Of a stretch of DNA of 64,000 nt, positions 1-9,228 are shown piece after piece. The stretch lies in NCBI RefSeq assembly GCF_004337695.1, contig NZ_SJXJ01000001.1, forward strand, positions 401,123 to 465,122, read 5' to 3'. The notes under the pieces were generated by a model, which did no database searches, had not been told where the DNA came from, and was given only the letters and a program-made list of their open reading frames with translations. Position 1 is the stretch's first letter; each line of letters starts with the position of its first letter. The stretch comes from Tenacibaculum sp. M341 (GTDB lineage Bacteria; Bacteroidota; Bacteroidia; Flavobacteriales; Flavobacteriaceae). Position numbers and translations under genes: made by a program.

Positions 1-40
1 GATTATCATAATTACTATTTATTTAAAAAAGAAATAAAAA

Positions 41-907
41 ATGAAACTAACAATACATGGATATTCAACGGCATTATTTGCAACCTGGTACTTTATAGAA
101 GAATTAGGATTGTTATTTGATGCTGGCGATGGAGTAACATCAAATCTTTTGGGTAAGAGTGGTAAAATTAAACATGTGTTCGTTTCACATGCAGATCGAG
201 ATCATTTAGGAGGCCTTTTTCAATACAATCAATTGTTTGCAAACAGAAAACCTAAAATATTTTATCCGAAAGATTCAGGATCATTTCCGTTTATAGAAAC
301 ATTTACATCAAAATTTGATCCACACACAACAGGAACAGAATGGATTCCATTAGAGAATGAGCAAGTGGTTCAAATAAAGAATAATTACGAAGTGTTTTGT
401 TTTGAAAATAAGCATATAAATGTATCGAATCAATTAAAAAGTTTATCGTTTCGAGTAGCAGAAACTAAAAAGAAGTTAAAACCTGAATTTAGAAGTTTAG
501 TACAGCAAGATTTGATTAACTTAAAGAAAGAGAAAGGAGATGATTTTATTAATGAACAAGTTAAAAGAACAATTCTAACTTATTCTGGTGATACCCCAGT
601 TTTTGATTATTCGAAATATGATAATTCAGAAATATTAATTCATGAAGCTACTTTCTTAACAAAAGAAGAGTTAGCATCAGGAAATGATAAAAACAAACAC
701 AGTTCTTTAGAAGAAGTGATGGAAATGGTAGCCAATATTAACATAGATAAATTAATCTTAGGACATTTCTCATCTCGTTATTATATGAACGATATAGATA
801 ACGCTATAAAAAAGTATATAAAACATTATAACATTAAAATTCCAGTATATAGAATTCCTATTGGTATTACAGAGAAGGATATTCTAAATGGAAAAACAAT
901 TAATTAA
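41..907 (+). CDS. RNase Z-like MBL-fold hydrolase
   Basis: This is a 288-residue metallo-beta-lactamase-fold protein. It has the zinc motif HADRDH at residues 50-55 (HxDxDH, as in RNase Z/ElaC), a later SGD, an IHEATF segment and LGHFSSRY near the C-terminus, all in the order seen in tRNA 3'-processing RNase Z. Length fits the short RNase Z form. It is the first visible gene of a tight plus-strand operon that continues with KptA, so a role in RNA 3'-end trimming or repair, rather than housekeeping tRNA maturation, is an inference from context. The promoter lies at or before the window edge. Substrate is not determinable from sequence. Confidence 0.8.
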   Translation: MKLTIHGYSTALFATWYFIEELGLLFDAGDGVTSNLLGKSGKIKHVFVSHADRDHLGGLFQYNQLFANRKPKIFYPKDSGSFPFIETFTSKFDPHTTGTEWIPLENEQVVQIKNNYEVFCFENKHINVSNQLKSLSFRVAETKKKLKPEFRSLVQQDLINLKKEKGDDFINEQVKRTILTYSGDTPVFDYSKYDNSEILIHEATFLTKEELASGNDKNKHSSLEEVMEMVANINIDKLILGHFSSRYYMNDIDNAIKKYIKHYNIKIPVYRIPIGITEKDILNGKTIN

Positions 908-943
908 ACGAGGAAATTGATTTCCTTGTAAAACAAAAAGAAA

Positions 944-1492
944 ATGAACGAAAAAAATATAAAAAGAATAAGTAAATTTTTAAGTCTATTGCTAAGACAT
1001 CAACCAGAAACAATTGGATTAAAATTAGATAAAAATGGTTGGGCAATGATAGATGAATTAATAGCAAAATCGAAAAGAAGAAACATGAATCTTTCAATTG
1101 ATGTTTTGAGAGAAGTTGTTGCTAATAACGATAAAAAAAGATTCAGTTTTAATGAAGATGAAACCATGATTAGAGCTAATCAAGGGCATTCATTAAAAAC
1201 AATAGATTTAGAGTTTAAAGCTATTCAGCCTCCTGAGTTTTTATACCATGGAACGGTTTCTAAGTTTATGAGCTTAATTAAATCAGGCGGATTGAAAAAA
1301 ATGAACAGACAGCATGTACATTTAAGTCAAGATTTACAAACGGCAACCAAAGTAGGAAGTAGAAGAGGAGTGCCTATTATTTTAACCGTACGATCTGGAG
1401 ATATGCAAGCAAAAGGATTTGAGTTTTATCAATCTAAAAATGGAGTTTGGTTAACAGATCATGTACCGGCTGAGTTTATAGAGTTTAAGTAA
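944..1492 (+). CDS. kptA: RNA 2'-phosphotransferase (Tpt1/KptA family)
   Basis: This 182-residue protein matches the Tpt1/KptA family in length. The N-terminal part has the LLRHQP segment with Arg18-His19, followed by GLKLDKNGW. The C-terminal half has YHGTVSKF and VHLS motifs that form the NAD+ pocket in this family. KptA transfers an internal RNA 2'-phosphate to NAD+, giving ADP-ribose 1'',2''-cyclic phosphate and nicotinamide. Neighbours include a macro domain protein and ADP-ribosylglycohydrolases, which could deal with such products. It starts 36 nt after the RNase Z-like gene. Family call is firm; the true bacterial substrate is unknown. Confidence 0.9.
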   Translation: MNEKNIKRISKFLSLLLRHQPETIGLKLDKNGWAMIDELIAKSKRRNMNLSIDVLREVVANNDKKRFSFNEDETMIRANQGHSLKTIDLEFKAIQPPEFLYHGTVSKFMSLIKSGGLKKMNRQHVHLSQDLQTATKVGSRRGVPIILTVRSGDMQAKGFEFYQSKNGVWLTDHVPAEFIEFK

Positions 1493-1522
1493 ATAATTTC
1501 ATAAATATTAGAAAGGCAGTGT

Positions 1523-2467
1523 ATGAATTTAGAAAATAAAATAAAAGAAGCATTTTTTGGACAAGCTATTGGAGATGCATTAGGCGTACCTGTAGAATTT
1601 AAGTCTAGAGAGTATCTTAAAGAAAATCCTGTGGATGATTATCTAGCGTTTATGTGTTGGAATCAGCCAGCAGGAACTTTTTCAGATGATAGTTCCATGA
1701 TGTTTTGTACAGCAGAAAGCCTTTCAAAGAAATATGATATTGAAGATATTGGAAAAACTTTTGTAAAATGGTATACAGAAGGATATTGGGGTGCTCATGA
1801 TGAAGTTTTTGATATTGGAGGAACTACCAGAAGGAGCTTACGAAGAATTATAGAAGGAGAAAAAGCTAAGTTTAGCGGTGAGTTTTTTCCAGAAAATAAT
1901 GGTAATGGTTCTTTAATGAGAATTTTACCCTTGGTCTTTTTTCTGTATAAAGAGAAAGATATTAATATCAGATTTCAAACAATAAAGGAAGTTTCTAGTA
2001 TTACGCATGCCCATTTAAGGTCTGTAGTATCGTGCTTTATTTTTGTTGAGTTTGGAATTTTATTACTGTCAGGAGAAAATAAAATAACAGCATATGCTAA
2101 AATGCAAAACGTTGTAAATGATTTTATAGTACTGAATGGTTTTAATGCAGAAGAGGTAAGTTTATTTGATAGAATTTTAAAGTATAAAGTATATGAACTA
2201 TCAGAAAATCAAATTAATTCTGGTGGATATGTATTAGAATCTATTGAAAGTGCACTCTGGTGTTTTATGAATTCAAACAACTATACGGAATCTGTTTTAA
2301 GTGCAGTAAATTTAGGAGGTGATACTGATACAACAGCAGCTATTAATGGTGGTTTAGCAGGAATGTATTATGGTTGGGAGTCTATACGTTTAGAATGGAT
2401 TAATGGGATAGCAAAACAAAAAGAAATTACAGAGTTAGCATTACAATTTTATCAGTCTGTTAAATAA
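1523..2467 (+). CDS. ADP-ribosylglycohydrolase family protein (copy 1)
   Basis: This 314-residue protein has the all-helical ADP-ribosylglycohydrolase (DraG/ARH) layout: FFGQAIGDALG at the N-terminus, an Asp pair at residues 55-56 (in SDDSSM, where most members have TDDT), GNGSLMR in the middle and NLGGDTDTTAA near the C-terminus. These Asp and Thr residues bind the two Mg2+ ions. The family removes ADP-ribose from proteins or small molecules. It is one of three family members in the first 12 kb. The SDDSS variation leaves metal ligands in place, so activity is expected. Substrate unknown. Confidence 0.9.
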   Translation: MNLENKIKEAFFGQAIGDALGVPVEFKSREYLKENPVDDYLAFMCWNQPAGTFSDDSSMMFCTAESLSKKYDIEDIGKTFVKWYTEGYWGAHDEVFDIGGTTRRSLRRIIEGEKAKFSGEFFPENNGNGSLMRILPLVFFLYKEKDINIRFQTIKEVSSITHAHLRSVVSCFIFVEFGILLLSGENKITAYAKMQNVVNDFIVLNGFNAEEVSLFDRILKYKVYELSENQINSGGYVLESIESALWCFMNSNNYTESVLSAVNLGGDTDTTAAINGGLAGMYYGWESIRLEWINGIAKQKEITELALQFYQSVK

Positions 2468-2485
2468 TTAAAAACAAATATAAAA

Positions 2486-2749
2486 ATGGCAAAACACAAC
2501 AAATATCTAGAGCAATATAGTAATGGTTTTGAAAACATTGCCATAGAGTTAGGAGATTTAAGATATGATTCACTAGCGGAATTTCTAGAATTACTTTCTC
2601 TAAAATTACATAAAGATTCGTTAGCAGATAAAGAAAGAAACAGAATAAAACTTTCAACCGAACTGTTAGAGGCATCAAAAAGATTAAAAGAAGCTTCAGA
2701 AAATATAGATAGCGCATGGACTATTTGCAAACCCTATATGGATGTTTAA
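2486..2749 (+). CDS. small helical protein of unknown function
   Basis: This 87-residue charged protein is predicted to be mostly helical. I do not recognise a domain and see no signal peptide or membrane segment. It starts 18 nt after the ADP-ribosylglycohydrolase gene and is followed 19 nt later by the 2OG-Fe(II) oxygenase gene, so it is co-transcribed. The regular spacing and an AT-rich stretch before the ATG support it as a real gene. The C-terminal part (about residues 50-80) could form a coiled coil. A partner or regulator of a neighbouring enzyme is possible but only guessed from context. Confidence 0.65.
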   Translation: MAKHNKYLEQYSNGFENIAIELGDLRYDSLAEFLELLSLKLHKDSLADKERNRIKLSTELLEASKRLKEASENIDSAWTICKPYMDV

Positions 2750-2768
2750 AACAATAAATTGAAAAGTT

Positions 2769-3317
2769 ATGAAAAAAGTAAAATTACATGACGAGGTTTT
2801 TTTAGTAGAAAGTTTCCTTTCAGAAGAAGAGTGTGAGCAATATTTAGCAACATACAAAGCAAAAGAGTTTGAAGAAGCTAAAGTAAATATTGACGGAGAA
2901 CAAGTGATGTTTAAAGGCATTAGAAACAATGATCGACTCATGTTTTTTAATCAAGATTTAGCAAATGAGTTCTGGAGTAAAATGGAACAGTTTGTACCTG
3001 AAAAAGTTGGTTTTTACAAAAGCATTGGATTAAATGAAATGTTTAGAGTGTATAAATATTCAAAGGGACAACGTTTTAAAATGCATATAGATGGAAGTTT
3101 TAAAAGAAACTTGATAGAAGAAAGTAAGTTTTCTTTTTTAATTTATTTGAATGATGATTTTGAAGGAGGAGAAACTGAATTTAGAAAATTATTTACCGTA
3201 ACACCTAAAAAGGGAATGGCATTGGTTTTTAGACATCGATTACGCCATGAAGGTAAAGAAATTGTTTCAGGAGAAAAATATGTATTACGAACAGATATAA
3301 TGTACAAAAGAGAATAG
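2769..3317 (+). CDS. 2-oxoglutarate/Fe(II) oxygenase, prolyl-4-hydroxylase type
   Basis: This 182-residue protein has the double-stranded beta-helix facial triad: His106-x-Asp108 in KMHIDGSF, a distal His160 in RHRLRHEG, and Arg174 in YVLRTDI for 2-oxoglutarate. The GGETEF segment is typical of the P4Hc family. It would hydroxylate an unknown protein or small-molecule target using O2, Fe(II) and 2-oxoglutarate. Its place inside an operon of NAD+/ADP-ribose and RNA-end enzymes is notable. It may act on a nucleotide-linked or protein substrate there, but nothing in the sequence identifies it. Confidence 0.85.
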   Translation: MKKVKLHDEVFLVESFLSEEECEQYLATYKAKEFEEAKVNIDGEQVMFKGIRNNDRLMFFNQDLANEFWSKMEQFVPEKVGFYKSIGLNEMFRVYKYSKGQRFKMHIDGSFKRNLIEESKFSFLIYLNDDFEGGETEFRKLFTVTPKKGMALVFRHRLRHEGKEIVSGEKYVLRTDIMYKRE

Positions 3318-3337
3318 TGCTAGATTAAAAGTTGGTT

Positions 3338-3790
3338 ATGAAGTATGAAATAGTAAGGTATGGTGTTGTTGGTTTTAGTAAAAATAAGTTTGATAAAAAA
3401 ACAGCATACAAGTTATTAGATAATTTATTTAAAGAGCTAAAGGAAAAACATACAGATGCTATTATTGAGGTTGTAAGTGGTTATACCAATTCAGGTATTC
3501 CTAAAATAGCATATGAGTTAGCAGATAAATATGGGTTTATTACTGTAGGTTTTTCAGCTAAACAAGCTTTGAAAGTTGTTAGTGGTACATATCCAGTATC
3601 AAAAGTAATTTTAAAAGGAGAAAAATTTGGAGAAGAATCAGCTGAGTTCATAAGTTATATAGATCATTTGATTCGTATAGGTGGAGGTCCGCAGAGTAGA
3701 AAAGAAACCAAGTTATTTACAGATAAAATTTTAATTAAAAAGAATGATTCAATACTAATAGAACATGAAGTCGATTGGTATGGAGAATAA
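3338..3790 (+). CDS. SLOG/LOG-like Rossmann nucleotide-binding protein
   Basis: This 150-residue protein starts at the ATG at 3338; a TTG two codons earlier is also in frame. It has a short beta-strand start (YEIVRYGVVGFS), an alternating alpha/beta pattern and a glycine-rich GGGPQSRKET segment near the C-terminus that resembles the phosphate-binding loop of LOG/SLOG (lysine-decarboxylase-like) proteins. SLOG proteins bind or cleave nucleotide derivatives, and several act in NAD- or nucleotide-based signalling. The stop is just before the macro domain gene. I place it in this superfamily with moderate confidence; an enzymatic versus sensor role cannot be decided here. Confidence 0.55.
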   Translation: MKYEIVRYGVVGFSKNKFDKKTAYKLLDNLFKELKEKHTDAIIEVVSGYTNSGIPKIAYELADKYGFITVGFSAKQALKVVSGTYPVSKVILKGEKFGEESAEFISYIDHLIRIGGGPQSRKETKLFTDKILIKKNDSILIEHEVDWYGE

Positions 3791-3801
3791 AAGAAAGTAA
3801 A

Positions 3802-4410
3802 ATGAAGACATTGAAAATAAAACTAGTGTATCAAGATTTAGGATTAGAAGAAGCATGGAAGAAAGATTTTGATCAATATGAAAATGTTGAAATTATTCAA
3901 GAAGATATTGTAAAAGTATCTTGCGATGCAATTGTAAGTCCTGCTAATTCATTTGGTTTTATGGATGGAGGTTTAGATATACATTTATCAGAAACTTTTG
4001 GATGGCATATGCAAGATGAATTGCAAAACAGGATATCTAAACTAGAAGAGCGAGAGTTATTAGTAGGAAAATCAATGATAATTTCAACAAGAAATAAAGA
4101 AATACCGTATTTAATTTCTGCACCTACAATGAGAGTACCTATGAGTTTTAATATCGCAACTTCTGTGAATGCTTATTTAGCTATGAAAGCTATTTTAATA
4201 GCTGCTAAAAATCATGAAAATATTCATACAGTTGCCATACCTGGACTTTGTACTGGTTGCGGACGTATGCCTTTTGATATAGCATCAAACCAAATTTTTT
4301 TAGCATACAATGAAGTTATTTTAGGAAATTATAAGAAGTATGAAACCTTTGGTGAAACTCAAAAGTTTCAATATAAATTAAATGAAAAAGGATTAATTTG
4401 GGATTATTAA
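3802..4410 (+). CDS. macro domain protein
   Basis: This 202-residue protein carries macro-domain signatures: DAIVSPANSFGFMDGGLD (the ADP-ribose-binding N-terminal loop) and AIPGLCTGCGRMPFDIA (the second loop). It starts at the ATG at 3802; an upstream in-frame ATG at 3775 overlaps the previous gene and is less likely. Macro domains bind ADP-ribose, and many hydrolyse ADP-ribosyl bonds or ADP-ribose 1''-phosphate. Sitting in the same operon as KptA, it is a natural candidate to process the cyclic phosphate product of that enzyme. This assignment is inference. Confidence 0.85.
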   Translation: MKTLKIKLVYQDLGLEEAWKKDFDQYENVEIIQEDIVKVSCDAIVSPANSFGFMDGGLDIHLSETFGWHMQDELQNRISKLEERELLVGKSMIISTRNKEIPYLISAPTMRVPMSFNIATSVNAYLAMKAILIAAKNHENIHTVAIPGLCTGCGRMPFDIASNQIFLAYNEVILGNYKKYETFGETQKFQYKLNEKGLIWDY

Positions 4411-4414
4411 TATC

Positions 4415-5230
4415 ATGGAAGCATTAAAAGATGTTATACAAGAAGCTTTAAATATAAAAAAGAGAAATAAAGTTACTTTTTTAACCGGAGCAGGTATCTC
4501 TTCTGCTAGTGGAATTCCTACTTACAGGGGGACTGACGGTATATGGATAAAAGGATCTAAACATTATAAACCAGAATCTTTTGGTACGTTTGAACATTTT
4601 TCTAAAAATGCAGATGAAGTTTGGCAATACACTTTTTTTAGAAAGAAAATGTTCGCTGAAGCAAATCCGAATGAAGCACATTATAAATTAGTAAGATTAG
4701 AAGAGCTTTTAAAAGATCGTTTTAATGTAATAACTCAGAATATTGATAATTTACATCAAAGATCAGGGTTACAAAATGTGTATGAAATTCATGGGAATTT
4801 AAGAGAGATGAGATGTGCTTCAGAGTGTACTAAAGATATTTATGAAATACCTAAAAGTATACCGTTAAAAGAGATAGATGAAGATTTAACTTATGAGGAG
4901 AGTAAACTATTAGTTTGTCCAGAATGTGGAGACCATACCAGACCTAATATTTTATGGTTTGATGAGTTTTATAACGAGCGTATTTTTAAGCTACATACTA
5001 CTTTAAAAATAGCAAAAAACTCAGGTTTATTAATCATTTTAGGAAGTTCGGGAGCAACAAATTTACCTAACAGGTTAGTTCAACAAACATTACAATATGG
5101 CGGACATGTAATTGATGTAAATTTAGAAGACAATGGTTTTACCAATAATTTCTCAGATAAAAAACGATTTCATTCTTACAGAGGTACAGCATTAGATTTT
5201 TTGAATTTGTTTGAAAGTATTCTTACATAA
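4415..5230 (+). CDS. Sir2-family NAD+-dependent protein deacylase (sirtuin)
   Basis: This 271-residue protein is a classical sirtuin. It has GAGISSASGIP at residues 25-35, TQNIDNLH at 107-114, catalytic His126 in EIHGNL, zinc cysteines Cys134, Cys138, Cys168 and Cys171, and a GSSGATNLP segment. Sirtuins use NAD+ to remove acyl groups, releasing nicotinamide and O-acyl-ADP-ribose; the latter is a substrate for macro domain proteins, and one is encoded directly upstream (5-nt gap). A defence-type NAD+ hydrolase role (as for some Sir2 effectors) is less likely because the zinc-binding module and standard deacylase core are complete. Confidence 0.9.
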   Translation: MEALKDVIQEALNIKKRNKVTFLTGAGISSASGIPTYRGTDGIWIKGSKHYKPESFGTFEHFSKNADEVWQYTFFRKKMFAEANPNEAHYKLVRLEELLKDRFNVITQNIDNLHQRSGLQNVYEIHGNLREMRCASECTKDIYEIPKSIPLKEIDEDLTYEESKLLVCPECGDHTRPNILWFDEFYNERIFKLHTTLKIAKNSGLLIILGSSGATNLPNRLVQQTLQYGGHVIDVNLEDNGFTNNFSDKKRFHSYRGTALDFLNLFESILT

Positions 5231-5255
5231 CAAAGAAGAAAAAGAAAAGGAAGAA

Positions 5256-5849
5256 ATGTTAAAACAACAAGAAATAAGAGCCGATTTTGATAGCAAAACA
5301 ATTACTGTTTACCAAGCATATAATAAGAAAATAGCATTGCCTGCAATCAAAAATAACCGATTTGAAGCTCCATTTTCATTTACAAGAATGACATGGATAA
5401 AACCGTCATATTTATGGTTAATGGAGCGAAGTAATTGGGGAACAAAATCGAATCAAGAATATATTTTAGGTATTAAAATAAAACGAGATTGTTGGGAGAA
5501 AGCACTTGCTATGGGCGTATTAACAGATCCTGATAAAACAGTTTATAAAAGTGGTTTAGAATGGGAAGAGAAATTTAAACAAGCCAAAGTTCATATTCAG
5601 TGGGATCCGGAGCGTTCTTTAAAAGGAGGAAAATTACAAAACAGAACTATCCAAGTAGGTATTAGTCGCTTTTTAATAGAAGAGTACAATAATGATTGGA
5701 TAGAAGAGATCGTAGATGTAACACCTTTAACCAAAAAAATTAACCAATTACTCAAAGAAGGAAAATATAAAGAAGCAAAAAGGTTGATTCCTAAAGAACG
5801 AGTTTATAACTTACCAGCATTAATAGCAAAAAATATAGCAATAAGATAA
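5256..5849 (+). CDS. DUF4291 family protein
   Basis: This 197-residue protein begins at the ATG at 5256, preceded by a purine-rich AAAGGAAGAA stretch; an upstream ATG at 5211 would overlap the sirtuin gene. Its segments IRADFDSKTITVYQAYN, FTRMTWIKPSYLWLMERS and the WDPER region are characteristic of DUF4291. The family is found in bacteria and fungi and has been linked by gene neighbourhood to NAD+/ADP-ribose metabolism. It has no established biochemical function that I can cite. The Trp- and Arg-rich conserved core suggests a nucleotide or ADP-ribose binding role, which is inference. Confidence 0.85.
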   Translation: MLKQQEIRADFDSKTITVYQAYNKKIALPAIKNNRFEAPFSFTRMTWIKPSYLWLMERSNWGTKSNQEYILGIKIKRDCWEKALAMGVLTDPDKTVYKSGLEWEEKFKQAKVHIQWDPERSLKGGKLQNRTIQVGISRFLIEEYNNDWIEEIVDVTPLTKKINQLLKEGKYKEAKRLIPKERVYNLPALIAKNIAIR

Positions 5850-5857
5850 AGAAGACA

Positions 5858-6619
5858 ATGAGAACATTTACGATAGGAGATATACATGGAGGATTAAAAG
5901 CTTTAAAGCAGCTGATAGAAAAGTTAGCTTTACAACCCGATGATAATCTTATTTTTTTAGGGGATTATGTAGATGGTTGGGGAGAATCTGCTCAAGTATT
6001 AGATTATTTAATGGAGTTAGAAAAAGAGCACCATTGCGTTTTTATAAAAGGAAATCATGATGTGTATCTAGAAAAATGGTTAAAATCATTAGATATAAAT
6101 GATATATGGCTGTTTCATGGAGGGTTGATGACTATAAAAAGTTATGAAGGATATTCAGAAACTCAGAAAAAAGAGCATTTACAGTTTTTAGAACGCATGA
6201 AGTTATTTCATGTAGATACAGAAAATAGATTGTTTATTCATGCAGGATTTACCTCTATGCATGGACCCGCCAAAGAAGTATATGAATCCAATTACAATTG
6301 GGATAGAACACTTTGGGAAATGGCATTAATCATGGATAAGCGTATCAAAAAAGATTCGCTGTTATATCCTAAACGATTGTTACTATTTAAAGAAATTTAT
6401 ATTGGGCATACCCCTACAACTCGTTATAATATTAATGAACCAATGCAAGGTTGTAATGTATGGAATGTAGATACTGGTGCTGCTTTTAAAGGAAAACTAT
6501 CAGCATTAAATATAGAAACAAAAGAGTTTGTTCAAACTGAACCTGTGTATTTATTATATCCAGAAGAAAAGGGAAGAAACGAAAGTCCGTATAAAGTAAT
6601 TAAAAAGAAATATTCATAA
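5858..6619 (+). CDS. metallophosphoesterase, PPP-type (ApaH/PrpE-like)
   Basis: This 253-residue protein has the calcineurin-like phosphoesterase motifs GDIHGG (residues 7-12), GDYVDGWG, KGNHD, a HAGF segment and IGHTPT, in the correct order for a two-metal PPP-family phosphatase. Relatives hydrolyse phosphoproteins, dinucleoside polyphosphates or ADP-ribose-linked phosphates. It is the last gene of the operon that starts at or before position 41 and lies 8 nt after the DUF4291 gene. Whether it acts on a phosphoprotein or on a nucleotide such as an ADP-ribose phosphate cannot be decided from the sequence. Confidence 0.85.
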   Translation: MRTFTIGDIHGGLKALKQLIEKLALQPDDNLIFLGDYVDGWGESAQVLDYLMELEKEHHCVFIKGNHDVYLEKWLKSLDINDIWLFHGGLMTIKSYEGYSETQKKEHLQFLERMKLFHVDTENRLFIHAGFTSMHGPAKEVYESNYNWDRTLWEMALIMDKRIKKDSLLYPKRLLLFKEIYIGHTPTTRYNINEPMQGCNVWNVDTGAAFKGKLSALNIETKEFVQTEPVYLLYPEEKGRNESPYKVIKKKYS

Positions 6620-6729
6620 GTTTTTGGTTTTTAGGTTAGTGATGTGATAGTTTTTTAAGAAAAAATTAATAGTAAATCGTAATGAATTAACTATTATTAC
6701 TCATTAATAAAATCTTAAACTAACTAAAA

Positions 6730-9174
6730 ATGAAATTCAAGAATCTTTTTGTGCTTTTATTGTTACTAACAGTAAGTGTACAAGCCCAAGAAAGTGTTAC
6801 TTATCAAAAGCCTTCGAAAGAAATTTTAGATTTGGTTGATGTACCACTTGCTCCATCTGTAAGAATGGATGAAAAAGGTGAGCAAATGGTATTTTTATAT
6901 AGAGATTATTATAAGTCAATCGTTGAGTTATCTGAAAAAGAAATGAGATTAGGAGGACTTAGAATTAATCCTAAGACAAATATTTCAAGTAGAGCAAATT
7001 ACTTTAACAATATCAAGCTAAGAAAAACTAGTGGTAAAACATTAGTACAAGTAAAAGGATTGCCAACTAATCCTAGAATTAGCAATGTACAGTGGTCACC
7101 AGATCAAAAAATGATGGCTTTTACCAATACAGTAACTACAGGTGTTGAGTTATGGGTTGTAAATATTGCAGAAGCAAAGGCAATAAAAATTACAGAGCCT
7201 ATTATTAATGCTAACATGAGAAGACCTTTTGTGTGGTTTAATAATAATAACGAATTACTTGTTAAAACATTACCAAGCGATAGAAAACCTCTAATTGATA
7301 AAGCTACAGCAGTACCTCAAGGACCTACAGTATCTGTAAGTGAAGGAGTAAAGGCTCAAAACAGAACGTATCAAGATTTATTAAAAACTAAAGATGATGA
7401 GTATAATTTTGAGCAATTAGCTACTTCTGAAATTTACAAAATAAGCATTAGTGGAGCAAAGTCATTGTGGTTAAACAAAGGAATGTATACAGGGATGTCT
7501 TTTTCACCTGATGGAAAATATGTTATGGTTTCTACCATTTTAAGACCATTTTCATATTTAGTTCCTTACAGAAGATTCCCAAGTGAAACAAAAATTTACA
7601 AAGACGATGCTACTTTTGTAAAAACAGTAAATTCAGTTCCTTTAGATGAGGTAAGACCAAAAGGTTTTATGGCTACAAGAAAAGGAAAACGTTCTATGGG
7701 ATGGAGAGGAGACCAGCCAGCAACAATTTATTGGGCAGAAGCCTTAGATGGAGGAGATCCTAAAAAAGAGGTTTCTCACAGAGATGAGGTGTTTCAATTA
7801 GCAGCACCTTTTAATGGACAACCAACATCTATTTTTAAGTCTGTAAACAGATTCTCTGGAATTCAATGGACAGATGATAAAAACGTAGCGATTGCTTACG
7901 ACTACTGGTGGAATACTAGAAACATGAAAACCTATGTATTCAATCCTGAAAATAATAAAGAACAGCCAACAATTTTATACGATAGAAACTATCAAGACAG
8001 GTATAGTGATCCTGGTAGTTTTGTTTCTTCAAAAAATGAATTAGGTAGATATGTAGTAAGTATAGACAAAGGAGAAGCTTATCTTATTGGTGATGGATAC
8101 ACTAAAGATGGTCAGTTTCCTTTTATAGATAAGATTAAGTTAAAAAATAAAAAGACAACCAGAGTTTATCAGTCAGCTTATAAAGATAAAGTTGAGAATA
8201 TTTATTATGCTTTAGATTTAAAGAAAGGTACTTTTTTAGTTAGAGTAGAATCTTCAAACGAATATCCTAATTATTATGTAAGAAAAATAAAAGGAAAAAA
8301 AGATTTAAAACAAATCACAGATTTTGAAAATCCTTTTAAGAGCTTACAAAACGTACATAAAGAAGTAATTAAATATAAGAGAGATGATGGTTTAGAGTTA
8401 TCAGGTACATTATATTTACCAGTAGGATATGATAAGGCTAAAAAAGAAAAAATGCCAATGATTTTATGGGCATATCCTAGAGAATTTAAAGATAAGAAGA
8501 GTGCTTCTCAATCTACTTCTAACTCAAACGAATTCACATACCCATTCTGGGGATCTATGATTTATTGGGTGACGAAAGGATATGTTGTATTAGACGATGC
8601 TTCGTTTCCAATTGTTGGTGAAGGAAAAGAAGAACCAAATGATAGTTTTAGAAAGCAATTGGTAGGAAACGCAAAAGCTGCAATTGATGCTGTAGACAAT
8701 CTTGGATATATCGATAGGGAAAGAGTAGCAGTTGGAGGACATTCATATGGTGCTTTTATGACAGCTAATTTATTATCTCATTCAAATTTATTTGCAGCGG
8801 GTATTGCAAGAAGTGGAGCTTATAATAGAACGCTAACTCCTTTTGGTTTCCAAAGTGAAGAAAGAAGTTACTGGGATGCACCAGAAATCTACAATGGTAT
8901 GTCTCCTTTTATGCATGCGGATAAAATGAAGGGGAATTTATTATTAATTCATGGTGAGGCTGATAACAATTCAGGAACATATCCTTTACAAAGTAAACGT
9001 TATTTTAATGCATTGAAAGGATTAGGTGCTACTGCAAGATTAGTAATGTTACCAAAAGAAAGCCATGGTTATAGAGCAAAAGAGTCTATTTTACATTTAT
9101 TGTGGGAGCAAGAGCAATGGTTAGATAAATACGTGAAAAATAAGCCTAAAAGTAAAAAAGTTAGCGCTAAATAA
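6730..9174 (+). CDS. S9-family serine peptidase, glutamyl endopeptidase-like (S9D)
   Basis: This 814-residue protein has an N-terminal signal peptide ending at about VQAQ, a beta-propeller region and a C-terminal alpha/beta hydrolase domain. The nucleophile elbow is GGHSYG, followed by a very conserved SGAYNRTLTPFGFQ segment, then HGEADNN with the catalytic Asp region and ESHGY with the catalytic His. The SGAYNRTLTPFGFQ segment matches the plant chloroplast and bacterial glutamyl endopeptidase group. It likely acts in the periplasm on peptides. It stands alone between two NAD-related operons and is followed by a terminator; a link with them is not evident. Confidence 0.88.
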   Translation: MKFKNLFVLLLLLTVSVQAQESVTYQKPSKEILDLVDVPLAPSVRMDEKGEQMVFLYRDYYKSIVELSEKEMRLGGLRINPKTNISSRANYFNNIKLRKTSGKTLVQVKGLPTNPRISNVQWSPDQKMMAFTNTVTTGVELWVVNIAEAKAIKITEPIINANMRRPFVWFNNNNELLVKTLPSDRKPLIDKATAVPQGPTVSVSEGVKAQNRTYQDLLKTKDDEYNFEQLATSEIYKISISGAKSLWLNKGMYTGMSFSPDGKYVMVSTILRPFSYLVPYRRFPSETKIYKDDATFVKTVNSVPLDEVRPKGFMATRKGKRSMGWRGDQPATIYWAEALDGGDPKKEVSHRDEVFQLAAPFNGQPTSIFKSVNRFSGIQWTDDKNVAIAYDYWWNTRNMKTYVFNPENNKEQPTILYDRNYQDRYSDPGSFVSSKNELGRYVVSIDKGEAYLIGDGYTKDGQFPFIDKIKLKNKKTTRVYQSAYKDKVENIYYALDLKKGTFLVRVESSNEYPNYYVRKIKGKKDLKQITDFENPFKSLQNVHKEVIKYKRDDGLELSGTLYLPVGYDKAKKEKMPMILWAYPREFKDKKSASQSTSNSNEFTYPFWGSMIYWVTKGYVVLDDASFPIVGEGKEEPNDSFRKQLVGNAKAAIDAVDNLGYIDRERVAVGGHSYGAFMTANLLSHSNLFAAGIARSGAYNRTLTPFGFQSEERSYWDAPEIYNGMSPFMHADKMKGNLLLIHGEADNNSGTYPLQSKRYFNALKGLGATARLVMLPKESHGYRAKESILHLLWEQEQWLDKYVKNKPKSKKVSAK

Positions 9175-9193
9175 TCACTAAAAAATAATAGTT

Positions 9194-9228
9194 AAAAGAC
9201 ATTCTTATACAGGATGTCTTTTTTTTTG
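9194..9228 (+). terminator. intrinsic terminator after the S9 peptidase gene
   Basis: An inverted repeat AAGACAT...ATGTCTT is followed by a run of nine T residues. It starts about 20 nt after the peptidase stop codon. The T run merges into the first operator of the next promoter. Confidence 0.85.
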
